Shown here piece by piece: positions 34,619 to 48,043 of a DNA stretch of 64,000 bases. The position numbers were made by a program, and so were the translations under genes. The notes under the pieces are model-generated. The model saw only the letters and a program-made list of their open reading frames with translations, made no database searches and was not told where the DNA came from. Origin of the DNA: Hydractinia symbiolongicarpus (lineage: Eukaryota; Cnidaria; Hydrozoa; Anthoathecata; Hydractiniidae); NCBI RefSeq assembly GCF_029227915.1, contig NC_079887.1, positions 6,696,001 to 6,760,000 on the forward strand, read 5' to 3'. Position 1 is the first letter of the stretch; every line of letters begins with the position of its first letter.

Positions 34619-37600
34619 CTACCTAATATGAAAAATTCCTGTCTCGTGTAGTACAGATAATACAAGATAAGAGAAATATACAAAGATAAGATAAAAACCG
34701 ACATACTTCGTGGATTTAAATTTTAAAATAGGAAAAAAAATCAATGCTGATAGTAGGCTGACACCAAGAAATGCAGCCGATATAATATACTGCGTGCGGC
34801 CATGGATCAACTAAAAAACAATAATAAGCGTTTTTGGTCGCACCTCCCAGACATTAAATATCTAACCATGCTTTATATAATTTTTTGACGCAACGCCTGT
34901 ATGTTAACAAGTTAAGACGACTCAACTTGTTCAAATGTTTACAGAAATATTTTTTAACAACCAATAAAACTTCTGAATACGTTACCATTTTGATGGTAAT
35001 GAAAATTGAATGCTGGGAGGTTCAGTCTTGGATTGCAAGAATATAGAGCGGCCTTCAACTACTTAATTATTTCACTTTTTGATTATACTGCTCTTTTTTA
35101 TTAACTTTTAATTTGACATGAAATGTATTCGTCCATAAATAAAAATGCTGTTTACTGAAAATTACAAACTCACCCTTTCATGACCATTGTGTGAAAGTGC
35201 TGATATGGTGCATGAAATACCAACACCTAACAACATATCTATACAAGCGTTAAGACAAAACTTCCATTATAAAAAAAAAAAAAAAATTGGAAATGTGCTT
35301 TCCAGATAATAGAAGCATATAGGTTTTTAGGCGAGGTATTAGATCACAAACCTTTTTTGAATGGCAGTATTTAGGGCATTTTTACCTTCAGGATTCCGGC
35401 ATCGTTGGCATACATGGTGCCTCTTCTTTAAGCAGAGGTCAAAAAGGTCAAACCTGTTGTAGCCAAAAAAAATAATCATTTGTTACACTAAAAAATGCAC
35501 TGGTTGTTTTTTAGTATTTTGTTTACTACCCCGAACTCTTTTTGCCCGAAAAAACATTTTTTTTGCAAATTAAACAAAAAGATTCTGACAACATATTACA
35601 AAGGTAGATAGAAAATGATACTGAGCAAAGGTCCTCCGTAACATGCAGCAATAGCCATTCTCGGTGCACCGTGTTTAGCCATGGTTAAATTTGCAATAAA
35701 ATCTAAAAAGGGATTAAATTCTTTACGCTGTTGTTGTATTGAATGTTGACATATATAAACAAAAATAATTTAAAATCCAAAGATTTGTTGGTAAAATACA
35801 TTTCTGCTAAATATCCCTGCAGTAGCCATTCATTAAACACTGATCTTCTTGATGCAACGAGTTTATGCTTTGTTATTACTCACCACCAATACTGTTTCCC
35901 CAAGCCAGAAATGTCAACCCCATTATACCATATGTTAAGCCAAAGATCCAGCCAAAGGACTAAAGAAATAGATACACGGTTAAACTTGTTGCACGATTTT
36001 GTTTTTACAGTGTTGGTCAAAAAAATCTGTTTTCGTTGATTAATTTTATTTGGTAGGTTAAAATCTTGTCATTACAGAATTGCTGCTAAATTGAGACATA
36101 AACATATCAAAAATATACCAAAAACAAAAAGTTTACAGTTTCAATTTTGCAAATCGTGGCTGCATCACAACAAGTCAAGTATTTTTTGCATAAAAGTAAA
36201 ATTTAATTTTGCGACTTAATTGTCAGCTTTACGAGATATAGTATGCCTTATGATGTTGGTTACAAATACAGTTAGATCCCGGTAAACCCGGACCTAGAAT
36301 AACTCAAACCATCGACCTAACTCAACCTCGACCCATTTTTTGCACAAATAAGTTAAATCTAACAATCCTTACGGCTTAGAAAAGTATGCATATCAAATTT
36401 ACCATAGCAAAAAAAATTTGATGAGTAAAACTGAGCACGCTTTCATGCAGCGTACATTTACCTAACCATAACAAAAAATAATTTTATGAGGAAACTTAGT
36501 AAAGTACCATTTTTTAAAAACACGCAATTAAGATACCGTGGCACCTAAAGTAAGAATTGCTTTAAAGAATTTTTTAACGCTTTTGTTACTTATATTGTTC
36601 CTGTTGGTGCACAAAAGCAAATTTGAGAAAATTAACAGAAATCTAAACATTAAATGGTATGTTGTTTTATGAAAGGAAAAAAAAATATTTGAACACTCTT
36701 TATTCTTAGTTTTGTACTTGTATGCACATAATACAAATATGATTATTAAACAGAAAACTTGAGACATAATGATGCTAAGTCAATTAAAAAAAAAATTGGA
36801 ATGGAAAAAATAGTTTGTTGCTAATTTTATTACTGGAATGAAAGTCATGACAAAATTTTTACATCTTTTGAAAAAGTATAAATTTAGAAGTCGAAAAAAT
36901 GAGCTAATTTGAAAAAAACTTAAACATAGAAAAGTTAATATACTGAAGTATGTACATTGTGAGGGGCTCAACAAAATGCATACTATCAGGTGAATTTGTA
37001 AATATTTGTATGCCACAAAAAATGAGAAAGTGTAATAAAAATAAACACACTTGTAACAGGTTGACAATTTCTTGCGCCAATGATTTGATCCAAATCACGG
37101 TAACAAAAAACCCAGCAAATGCAAACATCTATACCATAAAAAAAGAACTTTTAACGATAGACTAAAAACAGTATAAATTCTGATTCGCTATCACGTTCTC
37201 ACATTAACCTTGCATTGCAGAAATTCTTCAAATAGGATAACGAATAACACAATACAGAAAATATTGTGATTTATTCAGCAAACAACAAATCGTGACTACG
37301 TTTACACTGGTCCAGATTTTACCATTTTCATTAGCTGCTAAAAATAGAAAAACTTCCGGACAGCGTTTACACACATTTTTCAAAAATTTATTTGTTTTGG
37401 GGTCAAATTTTTTTTCGCTTTGAAACATTTTTATTTTGTGTAAACACATGAAAACGGTATTTTCAGAAAATCATATTAGGCAAGACCAGAGTTTATAAGC
37501 GAAAATGAGAATGACTAATGTAAGCGCATGAAATTACGAAAACGCAAATCTATGAGTCAATAGCCTATGATCTTTGATTTTAGTATTTTTGTACGAAAAC

Positions 37601-40600
37601 GAAATTCTTAGATGATATCAAAAAGTGTGCTCAGAGTAGCGTGGTATTAAGTGTGTAATAACGACTTGCGTGTATTCATGACTTACAAAGTGTAATCATG
37701 ACTTACAAAGTGTAATCATGACTTACAAAGTGGAACCGTGGCGGTGTGTTGAGTAAAGTAGTAGTATATAATACAATCATTAAGACAAAACCAACCACGA
37801 GTAACAAATGCCACAACAAAAATCCTTTGTAAATAATAACAGAATATTCTAGAACAAAAAGTACATAAATTAAAAAAATGAAATAATTAGATAAATTAAA
37901 AATACGACTTTAAACCTCATGTTGATCAAAACAGGTACAAAAAATCCTGGAACATTTTTTACTAAATTATTGCAGACATTTACTTTGAGAATAAAAGTAC
38001 AATATTTCAAAATGATGTTTTGTAAAGCGATTAATAGTACGATATTAAGGGCAGAAAAGAAATTCAATTATTTGTGCAGATGTACATAAACACATCGAAG
38101 GATGCCAAAATAAATAAATAAAAAAATAAAGAAATACCAAAAATATATAGTAAAAACATCTGATCATGATCATATACTATTCTTAAACTTACTCTTTGCG
38201 TTTTTAACATATTAATACTGCTTGAAAAAATTCTACTTTTTAGTTCTTCCTTTTAAAGAAAAACACAAGGGAGAAAAAGAGCAACATACTATTGATTCCA
38301 AATGCACAAAAGACAGGTGCAGTCAAACATTGTAAGCATGATAACCATTTATTCCATTTTTCTCCCTGCACATCTCGATCCACAATGGGTGATGTGATAC
38401 TGAGTAGAAAAATGATTGGCAACTATGGTAAAAGATATTTACAGTACACATTCTGCAAAAACGCAGTCTGCTACACTATAGTTTCTAAAATGTGATTTAC
38501 TTTAGGTTGTTTGACTAATTTTTTGCTCGTATTTCCCTAATTTTATAACATTTTTCTAAGAGCCCTTCTTAGTTGTTTTGAACAAGCCTGGAAATGGGAA
38601 TGGCCACCAATCAGATTCGCCTATTCAATTCCTTGTTAAAATTTGACATTGAAGGTCATACTTAGTTATGCACAAGCCTTTAGCTACCTTTCTCATTTTT
38701 CAGAAGGTATATTAATGCCCCAACTTTTCTTGATTTTCCTGATTTTGTGAGCATAATGTACTTTGTATTGCTGATATTACTTGCCAATAAAGTTATATTC
38801 ACCTTCACAATGCTAAAAACTTTTGAGATAATAGATTGAAATTTCCAGTCAATTGATTTGATACCAATTAATCTTTCAACAAGAGAAACCTCTCCAATAT
38901 GCACGTTAACTGCTAAATCTATTTACAAGAGAAATAAAATAAAACACCTGAAGTTCTGACTTTTGAAAGACAATGAAAAAATGATAATCAAAATAGCTAT
39001 GATAACAATAAAAACAGGAAAGAATGATAAATTTACTGGAGAGAATCCCGGACACATTATTTGCAATGTCAGCAGCAGTAAACAACTCATTGAATTTAAT
39101 TGCCAAATAAGGACCTTATTTTGATTCTACCGCCACACTGATATACTTTAAACTTTAAGAGAACTAACGATTGATAACAAGTTGTGCTTAAAATATATCT
39201 ATTATAGCGTAATATGAACTGTGTTATTTTTTTTAAATTTGCAAGCTTTTGTTCTTGAGATTTTTAAGGTAAAAGTGCTCACCAACATGGCCATGTCGAC
39301 AAGGATATGCTGTTTGGTAAATTACTACTTGTGTAACCTAATTCTGTAGGGATGTAAACAAACACATTCTGAATAAATGAAGTGAGGGCATGCTAAGCAA
39401 ATGTCTGAGCTTAATTTTATTCATATTTGGGATAAAATATATTTCATGGTTTTCTTATTTTCACCGTTTTAATATAGTTTTAGACATGAATTATTCATCT
39501 GAAAAAAAGTACAGGTATTGTGTGTACGAAACTTTTTTACATCAAAACATTTTTCGAGACCACAGTTGTTTTTATTTAATTTGCTACCATCTGTACAATA
39601 TTAATCTTTTCTCAATTTTGTAAGAACAAAACGAAAAAGTCTTAAAGTTCTTTGTATTTTCATATTTCTTTATCTATTTTTGAAATTATCTATGTTATGA
39701 AATTCTTGGAAATCATTTTTTGGAAGTTATAAATGTAAAAATTCCTTGCATGGATTAACTAACATTGTTCAAAGCAATTTTTTGAATTCCTTGCAATATT
39801 TACACTTGTAAAAGGTTAACAGAATTTTGGATAGCGTTCAATTTATTGTTCTACTTGGAATTTAACTCGTCTTCTTTAGTGCTCCTAAATTCCAATGTAC
39901 AGGTTCGCCTTGGTACTTTTTTAATTCCTCCTCAGTATATTCTGGTTCGTGAACTGAAAAAGTTGTAATCTTCATCACCGTCTTACAAGTGTTTTTGAAT
40001 TATGTGTAAGGTGTAACATCACAAATCAAGGAAATATGTACAAACCAAATTGGCTTTTGTTGTATAATGGCAGTCACTGTTAGTGTAAGTATCTCCAATT
40101 TGGGTACAAAAGTAACATATAAAAATACAAAAATTTATATACTTGTTGTTTTCTGGATATATGTTTTCATTAAAAAAAGACCAGACAGGTTTTGTTTTTG
40201 TTAGTCATATCTTAACATTGGAATTTTAAATATATATAAATAGATATATGTGTAAATAGATGGATGTGTATATACAAATAGATATTGATTATATATAAAT
40301 AGATATATAAATAAAATATATACGTATAAGTATACCTGATAAATCTTCATTGATAACGTTGACAGTTTGTGCACTTTGTGAAGGAGCATGTAAATTTTCT
40401 TTTATCATATGTGCATGATCAATCGAATAATTGTAAGAAGTAAATGCAGCACTTTCATTCAAGTCTTCGATGACGTGTGTTACATGATTTGGGTGTTCAA
40501 CTTCATCATCTTCCGTTACTAAAATATTAGAAGTATTTTTGCCTGCCATTATATTTTTTCTCATAATTAAATTTAAATGATGTGCATCAAAATGCTTGTG

Positions 40601-43600
40601 GCAGTGTGTTAAATTTCTGAACATCTCACCCGTAATTAATCTTTTTCTGCTTGCAGACTGATGTCGTATTCTTCTATTCACACATTGCCCAATGATAACA
40701 ATGAAAGCATAAATAACATACAAAGCAATGAAACCTGAAAGAGAAAAAGAGAAAAAGTTTGCATTTTCACTAGTTTCTTTGCGAATACAATTTTCTTGTA
40801 CAAGTCATACCAATTGCTTCCGCTGTATTTATATCTCTTCGATACATTATGACAAATGTCCACGCCACAGCTGCACAGTAAAAAATAGCATCACGTATAA
40901 ATGGACGCCGTGCTAGTTTAAAAGAAGCACTGATATTTATGAATCCTGAAACAACAGTTGTGACAAAGATTCCAGCTCCTAAAATACAAAAAAAACTAAG
41001 GGTAATTTATGTTCAAATTTATTTGCTTAATGAGAAGTGTTGTAGATTTTATGGTCAATATTACTGCATTTTGCCTTGTTAGAATCCCTGGAAAAATGTT
41101 GTTACTTTGTTGATATAAACAGTTGCAAACAAACTGCTTATACCATTTTTAAAATGTTGATGATAATAAAAACAAATAAAGATATTAAAAGTATAAACTT
41201 TTATTTTATATTAAATTTTTTTTATTTTTATTTCTTTTTTTTTGTTGTTGTTAGTTTTAGAAGCACTAACAATTTCAACAAAAAAGACGTGTGCATTATA
41301 CAACCATCAAAACTATCCTACTCCTTATATGACTGTGGCTACAACGATCACAGACCTCACTTTAAAGCTGATATACAGAGTAAACATACCAAATAACTCC
41401 TGAAAAGCCATTGCTGTGGTTTTTTCATCAGCATTGTCCACAGCTGCAATAACACTAAATATATCTGGAGCTCCATTTCCCAAAGCTAATAAGGTTACGC
41501 CCTGATGAACAGTTAAGTTAAATATTTTTTTAACAGAATTACTTGTAATATTAAATAGTTGACAATGTGATAATCTTCTAACTTAAAACACAGCAATCTA
41601 CCTGTAAAACTTTCTCTCTTTTGTCATAGCCTTATGCCATGAATTTGTTCATGATATTCATTTACCACAGTTAGCTAAGCCACCTATTTCTCATGACCCT
41701 TTTTAATTAGTCATAATTTAGTTGTTTAACATTCACATAAAGCTATGTACCAGACAGTAATATGCTTGTTTATATTTTTTGTTATTAACGTCAGATATTT
41801 AGTTGTACAAAAATCCATTTTAATTCTGTCTTGGCACTCTAAGCTGCTTCAGTTTTTTGATGTAGCAAAATTTTTTTTTTATAATTCTTCCCAGTGATGT
41901 TTTTACACAGTTCTTTAGCCAATGGCTTTTCTCACTTTGGATAACTAAGAATTTGAGCATAATAGAAAACTCTTTTGCAAACTTACAAATAAATTGTAGT
42001 ACATATCGTATATTAACTTAAAGCATAGATACTCTGGAAATTATAAAAATAAAACAATGAGAAATAAAACAAAAAGTTTAAAAGGATACAGCAACACTAT
42101 CACTCATCCGTAGGGTTTTGGATATGCTTTTTAAACAAGGGCAAAAACTAAAAAAAAACATTTTTAACACAAATTATCACGTTGGTCAATCATATAGAAG
42201 CCGTAAAATTTGTACGTGATAATGATCACTGAAAAATTATCTAAGATTTCAAACAATAAAATTAGCACGCTTTACTTACAATTCTTCTGCAGTAACACCA
42301 AGAGCGATAAACATGTACATCAACCATAAAAACTACAAAAAATAAAAAGAGAAAAATTGAGATGAATATAAATTTAGACAAAAGTTAAAAAAAAGAAAAA
42401 AAAGAACAAGATACGATGATGCAATTCACTCATTCATTTATTACTTCAGGGGTTCCGAATGAATACAATAAAAAATACAAAATGACTTAAATTCCATTTT
42501 CAATGCTAGCATTGATTGGACAGTTTTTATTAATGACCTTCATTCAATCTTATCTAAACCATGTTTACTTTATCCCGTCTTATGTTACATGGGAAAACGG
42601 GTAAACGAATACTAGTAAAAGTATTTAATTCAAGCAAAATGGAGCAGATCCATGTAGAAAACCTAAACATGAAGCCTGAATGAACTTCCAAATTGATGGG
42701 CTAATATTATAAAAAAATATGTATGAATAAATAAATAAATCCTCCATACAGAAACAGATTTGCAGATGTGTTAAGAAGGGAAGACCAGCGCAATGAGGTA
42801 TTCAAGATAGCAAAGCAAATGAAGAAGACTAATCAAGATATTGTAGGTGAGAAGTGTATACGTAATGATGAAGGTGTTTTGGCTAGCACAGAGGAGGAGA
42901 AAAGGGTAGCTTGGAAGAATCATTATCAGAGGTTGCTTAACACTGAGTTTGATTGGGACGAGGATAATTTGTCTGATGATGATGTCGTAGAAGGGCCAGC
43001 TATGCAGATCAAGACAGAATGGGTAGTGGAGGCTATTAGGAAATTGAAGATTGGCAAGGCTGCAGGAGTATCAGGTATTGTTGCAGAGATGGTAAAAGCA
43101 TCTGGATATATTGGAGTTGAGCTTATTACAAGTCTTGCTAACCAGATTATAAAGGATGGTGCTATTCCGAGTGAGTGGCAGTCGAGTGTAATAGTGAACT
43201 GTTTCAAGGGCAAGGGTGATGCATTAGAAAGGGGTAACTATAGAGGTTTGAAGTTGGTTGATCAAGTAATGAAAGTTATTGAAAGAGTGATTGATAAGTT
43301 ACTTAGAGAAAGAATTGATATAGATAAGATGCAATTTGGTTTTGTTCCAGGGCGTGGCACTACAGATGCAATATTTTTACTCAGACAGCTTCAGGAAAAG
43401 TATTTAGGAAAGAGAAAGAATCTCTACTTTGCCTTTGTAGATTTAGAGAAAGCTTTTGATAGAGTGCCACGTAAAGTTATTTGGTGGGCTATGAGAAAAT
43501 TAGGTGTGGATGAGTGGCTAGTTACGATGGTTCAGTCATGTACAGCAATGCTAGAAGTCGTGTCAGGATTAACGATTCACTTAGTGATAAATTTAGTGTA

Positions 43601-46600
43601 AATGTTGGTGTACATCAGGGTTCTGTACTTAGTCCTTTGTTGTTTATTCTAGTCTTAGAAGCGCTGTCGATGGAGTTCAGAACAGGTTGTCCATGGGAGT
43701 TATTGTATGCAGATGATTTGGTTCTCATAGCAGAGTCGATGGAAGAATTACTTGAAAAGTTTGAAAAGTGGAAGAAAGGACTAGAAGAGAAAGGGCTGAA
43801 GGTAAACACAGCAAAGTCTAAAGTCATGATAAGTAGCATTGCAGCCAAGTGTGACCTTGTAGTTGGAAAGTGGCCTTGTGGAGTTTGCAGGAAAGGGGTT
43901 GGTAGTAACTCAATTTTTTGTCAGACTTGCAAGCATTGGGTACATAAGAAGTGCAGTAGTATTAGTGGAAGGTTAAGAGCTGACATACAGTTTGTATGCA
44001 AGCGTTGCAAAGGTGAGATTATAGAGAATGAAGTATTTCCAGCTTTAATGATGTACAACAGTGGCTCGTTAGAGATAGTTAAGAACTTCTGTTACTTAGG
44101 TGATATGTTGGGCAGTGAAGGGGGTGTTGGAAGAAGTGTTACTTGCAGGATAGGTTCTGCTTGGAAAAAGTTTAGAGAGTTACTTCCTTTATTGACTAGC
44201 AGAGTCTTGTCAATTGAGGTAAAAGGTAGGTTGTATGAGGCCTGTGTAAGAAGTGTTATGTTTTCGGTAGTGAGACATGGGCAGTGAAGCAGGAAGATCT
44301 TGACCGTTTAGAAAGGAATGATATGAGAATGGTTAGGTGGATGTGTAATGCCAGTCTGAGAGACAGAAAGAGTTCAGATGAGCTAAGAAGCAGGCTAAGT
44401 CTCCGTAGAATTAAAGATGTTATCCAGATAAGAAGATTGAATTGGCTGGGGCACTTGGAAAGAATGGAGGAGGATAATTGGGTAAGAAAGTGTAGAGACT
44501 TGATAGTTCCTGGGGCAAAGCCCAGAGGCAGACCGAGAAAGACTTGGCAGGAGGTTATAAGGACAGACTTGATAGAGAGGAAGTTGAGTTTAGATCTAAC
44601 ACAGTCTAGATCAGATTGGAAGAGGGTCATTAATATACCCCGTCCAACCCATGCTAGCATGGAAAACGGACGTTAAGCCGAGAATGATGATGATGATGAT
44701 ACAATAAACAGGTTGAACTGAAATTGGGAAGAAACTTTTATGACTTGTTAAGCAACACTTTCTAAAAAACAACCGATTGCAATTTTTTCAACAAAAACAC
44801 TATTAAACTCAATTACTGTTGTACACCAAATTTGGAAAGTATTACAAAGAAGAATAATGTGATAAATAAAGTAAATAAATAAAGTGTTGAATTCATCTAC
44901 GAAGAGTGCCATGGCCATGCAATTGTTGTTGTAAAGAAAACATCCCCCCTGAAGGGAAAAATTTATTTTTGTGTATTGCTTATAAAGTTGAAATCATGTG
45001 GGTAGGTATCAAATCCATCTTTCACGAAGCATGAAAAGCTAAGTTCACAGTGCACTTAAACAACCCTACTAAATATTTTAGACTGTGCAAATATCAAATT
45101 AATAATAATAAAGAAATAATAATAAAGAATAAAGAAACACTTTATTTTTCGTGTACTTTATTGTTATTTGTTTCTTTGATGCGATGTTCTAAAGAATATT
45201 TTTTGATACATTTGTAAATTTATATCTAGTATCACTTAAAAAGGATTTTATTAGCAGTTTCATGATTTTAGTGAAACATGAAATTTGGAGTAACTGAAAA
45301 CTTTTGTCTTTAACAAAAATTATATATGCTCTATTTTTACCAAACATTAAGCACTCTTGTTATCTTATGATACATCGCTGTATTGGTACAGAAAATTACT
45401 CACCATTATTATGTACCCTCCCACATAGAAGCTTTCAGGAAAGAAACAAAATGGAAAGATGATGTAAGGAATGTAACCATCATCAAATTGACAAGCAGGT
45501 AATGTAGACACATAATGACAAATATTTGAATTATTTGTTCTTTTGTGATATGATGAGCACTATAAAACAAAATAAGATTGCTCATCCAGAAAATTGTTGA
45601 AAAGTGTGGCTTAAACTGATTTATAACATTAAAATATTATATTAATTAAACTTTCGCAAAAACCCTAGTGCAGCTGTAACGAGTTCAGTGGATCCAGGGT
45701 TAGACCTGGTGAGGAGTCCATGGGGCAAAGTACCCGAAGCTCCGTGATTTTAAAATGTTGCGAGAAACCCTCAGATATCTCTTCATATCACCTGCTTTAA
45801 CTTTCAATTTAAATTATCATGCTGCCATTATGCTTATTATAAAACATAAAAAGAACATCTCGGGGTGAAGAGACTCAAGTCGTTGCAACATTCTCAGAAC
45901 ACGTAACTGTCAGCATTAGACTCCATGTTTGTATATGTTTGTAACAATAATTTCCCCTTATTCCCATGCAATATGGAAAGAATCTCACACCTCATTTTTG
46001 TCTAGACCTGTGTACTGAATTTGGATACCCTGTCTTAATGTTATTCTTATGTCTTATAAGTAAAGTTAATTTTTATGCAAATGAAGAGGGATAAGATATA
46101 CTAGAAAAAGCGCTAGTGACTCTAACATATACACAAAATAATAAGAATAAACCCTAGATAATAAGTAGAAACAAACAATAAATTTCTTCTTAAATATTGT
46201 GAAATAAGTGAAGTTTGGGCACTTATACTTGTCTACGGGTATCAAATTTCAACTGGATACATTGATGAACAAATTATGTTCATCTTATAAAATAGTTTCC
46301 TCAAAAAATTATATTTATTTGACAGAATAGTTTCCTCAAATAATTATTCTATCTAACATAATATATAATGCTAGTACTTGCACATGAAGAAAGAAGCAAT
46401 TAACCCCCTCAACTTAATTTTTCAATGTAATGCTCAGCAGCGTTATTGGCCAAAAAATTCTTAAAAAGTAGAAAATTTTAAACAGTGAAAACTGTGGGAC
46501 GGGGGGGAATTGGTACTAAAATTCTTACGGACAAATTGAGCAGCATTTCTTCTGTAGAGTAACTAACAATTATAAAAAATAGTCATGGGTGGTCAGTTAG

Positions 46601-48043
46601 ATGGTTATATTTTGGCAAGATCAGTTTATATTAATAATTTAACCATTTTATTTATTAACTTATGAAGTATCTTGTTTCTAAAAAATTGGAGCGCTCAAAA
46701 AGTTATTGAGTTTTACAGCAAAGGATGTTGACAAAAACGTAGTGATCTAAGCTTGTGCCTTGAAAAAAATTAGGAGTTTGAGTTTTTTGTTACCTAAGAT
46801 AGCGTAGTTGCGTCAGCAAAAAACATTGCAGACGTATATAATTTTGTTGTTAAATTTTTTAAAAAACACCAATTGTGGTATTGTTTAAGCTACTCCAACT
46901 CATTGAAACTGAAAGAAATATTACAATCGATTCTCAGTAAGTTAGGCCATTATCACTTACTAAAATCATTTTAGCTACACAGATAACATGGTGCCATTCG
47001 ATTCGCAATAATAATCAAAAAAATTGTATATCATATTAAAAAAAAGTCCAGAAGTTCTTTCTCCCACACCACACAGCACGCAATAAGTCAGCCCTGCCCT
47101 CAGTTTTGTGAGAAGAGACTTTCTGCGAAGACTCTAACACTTGAGTCTCCTGTACAGTTTAGCTTCATGTTGAACTGTCCCTGTGACAAGCATTTTCAAA
47201 GCATGCCACTGGCGTCTTCTGCAATATACATCGTAATGATGCCCTGACCTAAGATTTTAAATTAGTTGAAATGTATCTCATGTCAGCAGTTTTATTGCCA
47301 ACGTAAAAAAATTTCTAATTATAAGGGCTGAAGAAGGCAGACAAGGCTGAAAATATGTTTATGAATAAACACTAATGCAGAAAGCCTTCATTTTGTTTGT
47401 TCATCATTAGAAAAAAAGAAGCCGTCAGTTTATGTTAGTTCATTTTTTTGAAAAGTACTTTGAAGACTGTATTTTTAAAGGAAAGAATGTTTCTGTCAGA
47501 TGTACTTTTTCCATGCATGATTAATTGTATCTCAAAACTAATTCCCCCCGACCCATGGAATATTTTTGAATTAAGCTGCCAGTCCTGTATAAAAAATTTT
47601 CTACCTTTTTGTGCAGTAGTACTTTGGAAATTGGAAATGAGAAGAAATGAGAATATCCAACATTGAAATATTTTAAGTGTGTGTAAACAACTTTTAGATA
47701 TTGTCTCTTTTTGACTTCTATTATGAAGGTTTGAGTCAAAATTAAAAAAAAAACCTGCTTTTACCCTGCCTATTGATTGACATATTAAAAAAATTGAGAA
47801 AAGTACAAAAACCAGACATATTTCCAATCATAGCTAGATATCTGCATAGCATGAATGCAAACATATTGTTGATGATGCCAATATTGTTACTGGCACAGGA
47901 ATGTTTAAACAGAAAAAAATTACCTCAATATTTTTTGTTGAATTAGTACCAAATGCAGTATGTTTTATGCTGGAAAAATTATCTTGGCATATTGCACCAC
48001 AAACTAAAAGGGTATATAATACCAACGGAAATTTACACATCAT
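34619..48043 (-). CDS. SLC8B1: Mitochondrial sodium/calcium exchanger NCLX (SLC8B1)
   Basis: Sixteen minus-strand exons join in phase to 671 residues: 48043-47924, 45559-45404, 42332-42280, 42147-42090, 41501-41390, 40978-40811, 40734-40336, 39953-39867, 38918-38803, 38422-38290, 37848-37727, 37128-37051, 35959-35884, 35702-35622, 35238-35174, 34810-34619. NCLX exports Ca2+ from mitochondria in exchange for Na+ or Li+. Both alpha repeats are intact: GVTLLALGNGAPDIFS (130-145) and FLAWGNSIGDFIANL (550s-560s), each with the GN..(P/G)D core. FFCP precedes the first repeat, and IRYFLL-like membrane helices are replaced by GAGIFVTTVVSGF after it. Exon 1 encodes a hydrophobic leader (MMCKFPLVLYTLLVCGAICQ). 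A long hydrophilic His/Asn-rich loop (exons 7-9) separates the halves. Weak points: exon 8's gttaaa donor and exon 9's two possible acceptors. A tattatag acceptor ends 2 bases before the ATG. Confidence 0.9.
37681..37730 (-). repeat. Triplicated 20-bp unit spanning the exon 11 splice donor of NCLX
   Basis: The 20-mer acttacaaagtgtaatcatg occurs at 37681 and 37701, and its first ten bases again at 37721 where exon 11 ends. On the minus strand each copy carries ctttgtaagt, so three identical splice donors lie 20 bases apart. Use of the first (37727) keeps the frame; the other two add 20 or 40 bases, reach a TGA at once and would truncate the protein. Confidence 0.85.
42751..44700 (+). mobile_element. 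LINE copy 3, 5' truncated, with frameshifts
   Basis: This segment matches LINE copy 2 from 5970 to its 3' end with only scattered differences. It starts inside the ORF, as expected for a 5'-truncated insertion, and ends gccgagaatgatgatgatgat. Reverse transcriptase motifs DLEKAFDRVPRK and LLYADDLV and the zinc finger (CGVC...CQTCKHWVHKKC) are present. One-base deletions near 43536 and 44263 split the reading into three frames (42768-43601, 43514-44287, 44284-44676). It keeps the Trp codon that is TGA in copy 2. It lies in NCLX intron 2, antisense to the gene. Confidence 0.93.
44701..45403. other. NCLX intron 2 remainder: nothing recognised
   Basis: AT-rich intronic sequence between LINE copy 3 and NCLX exon 2. 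Confidence 0.6.
46920..47385 (+). repeat. Dispersed repeat, copy B (unknown family)
   Basis: Homologous in three ordered blocks to 300-1290 (see copy A) but shorter. It ends gggctgaagaaggcagacaa...ctgaaa, followed by tgtttatgaataaac. Such a ctgaagaaggc ... gaaa ... aataaac ending recalls 3' ends of some retroelements. It lies in NCLX intron 1. Confidence 0.65.

Noticed and set aside
39270-39300. Extra NCLX exon ending at a gtgagc donor
   Set aside because: Including it breaks the phase to exon 10; exon 9 at 38803-38918 fits phase and family sequence instead.
45665-45760. GC-richer segment that might be an RNA gene or exon
   Set aside because: It lies in NCLX intron 1, has no tRNA-like boxes or cloverleaf, and does not fit the exon phases; possibly a repeat remnant.
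47435-47827. 130-residue minus-strand frame as an NCLX exon
   Set aside because: Exons 1 and 2 join directly in phase, and the frame has stops and repeats unlike the family.
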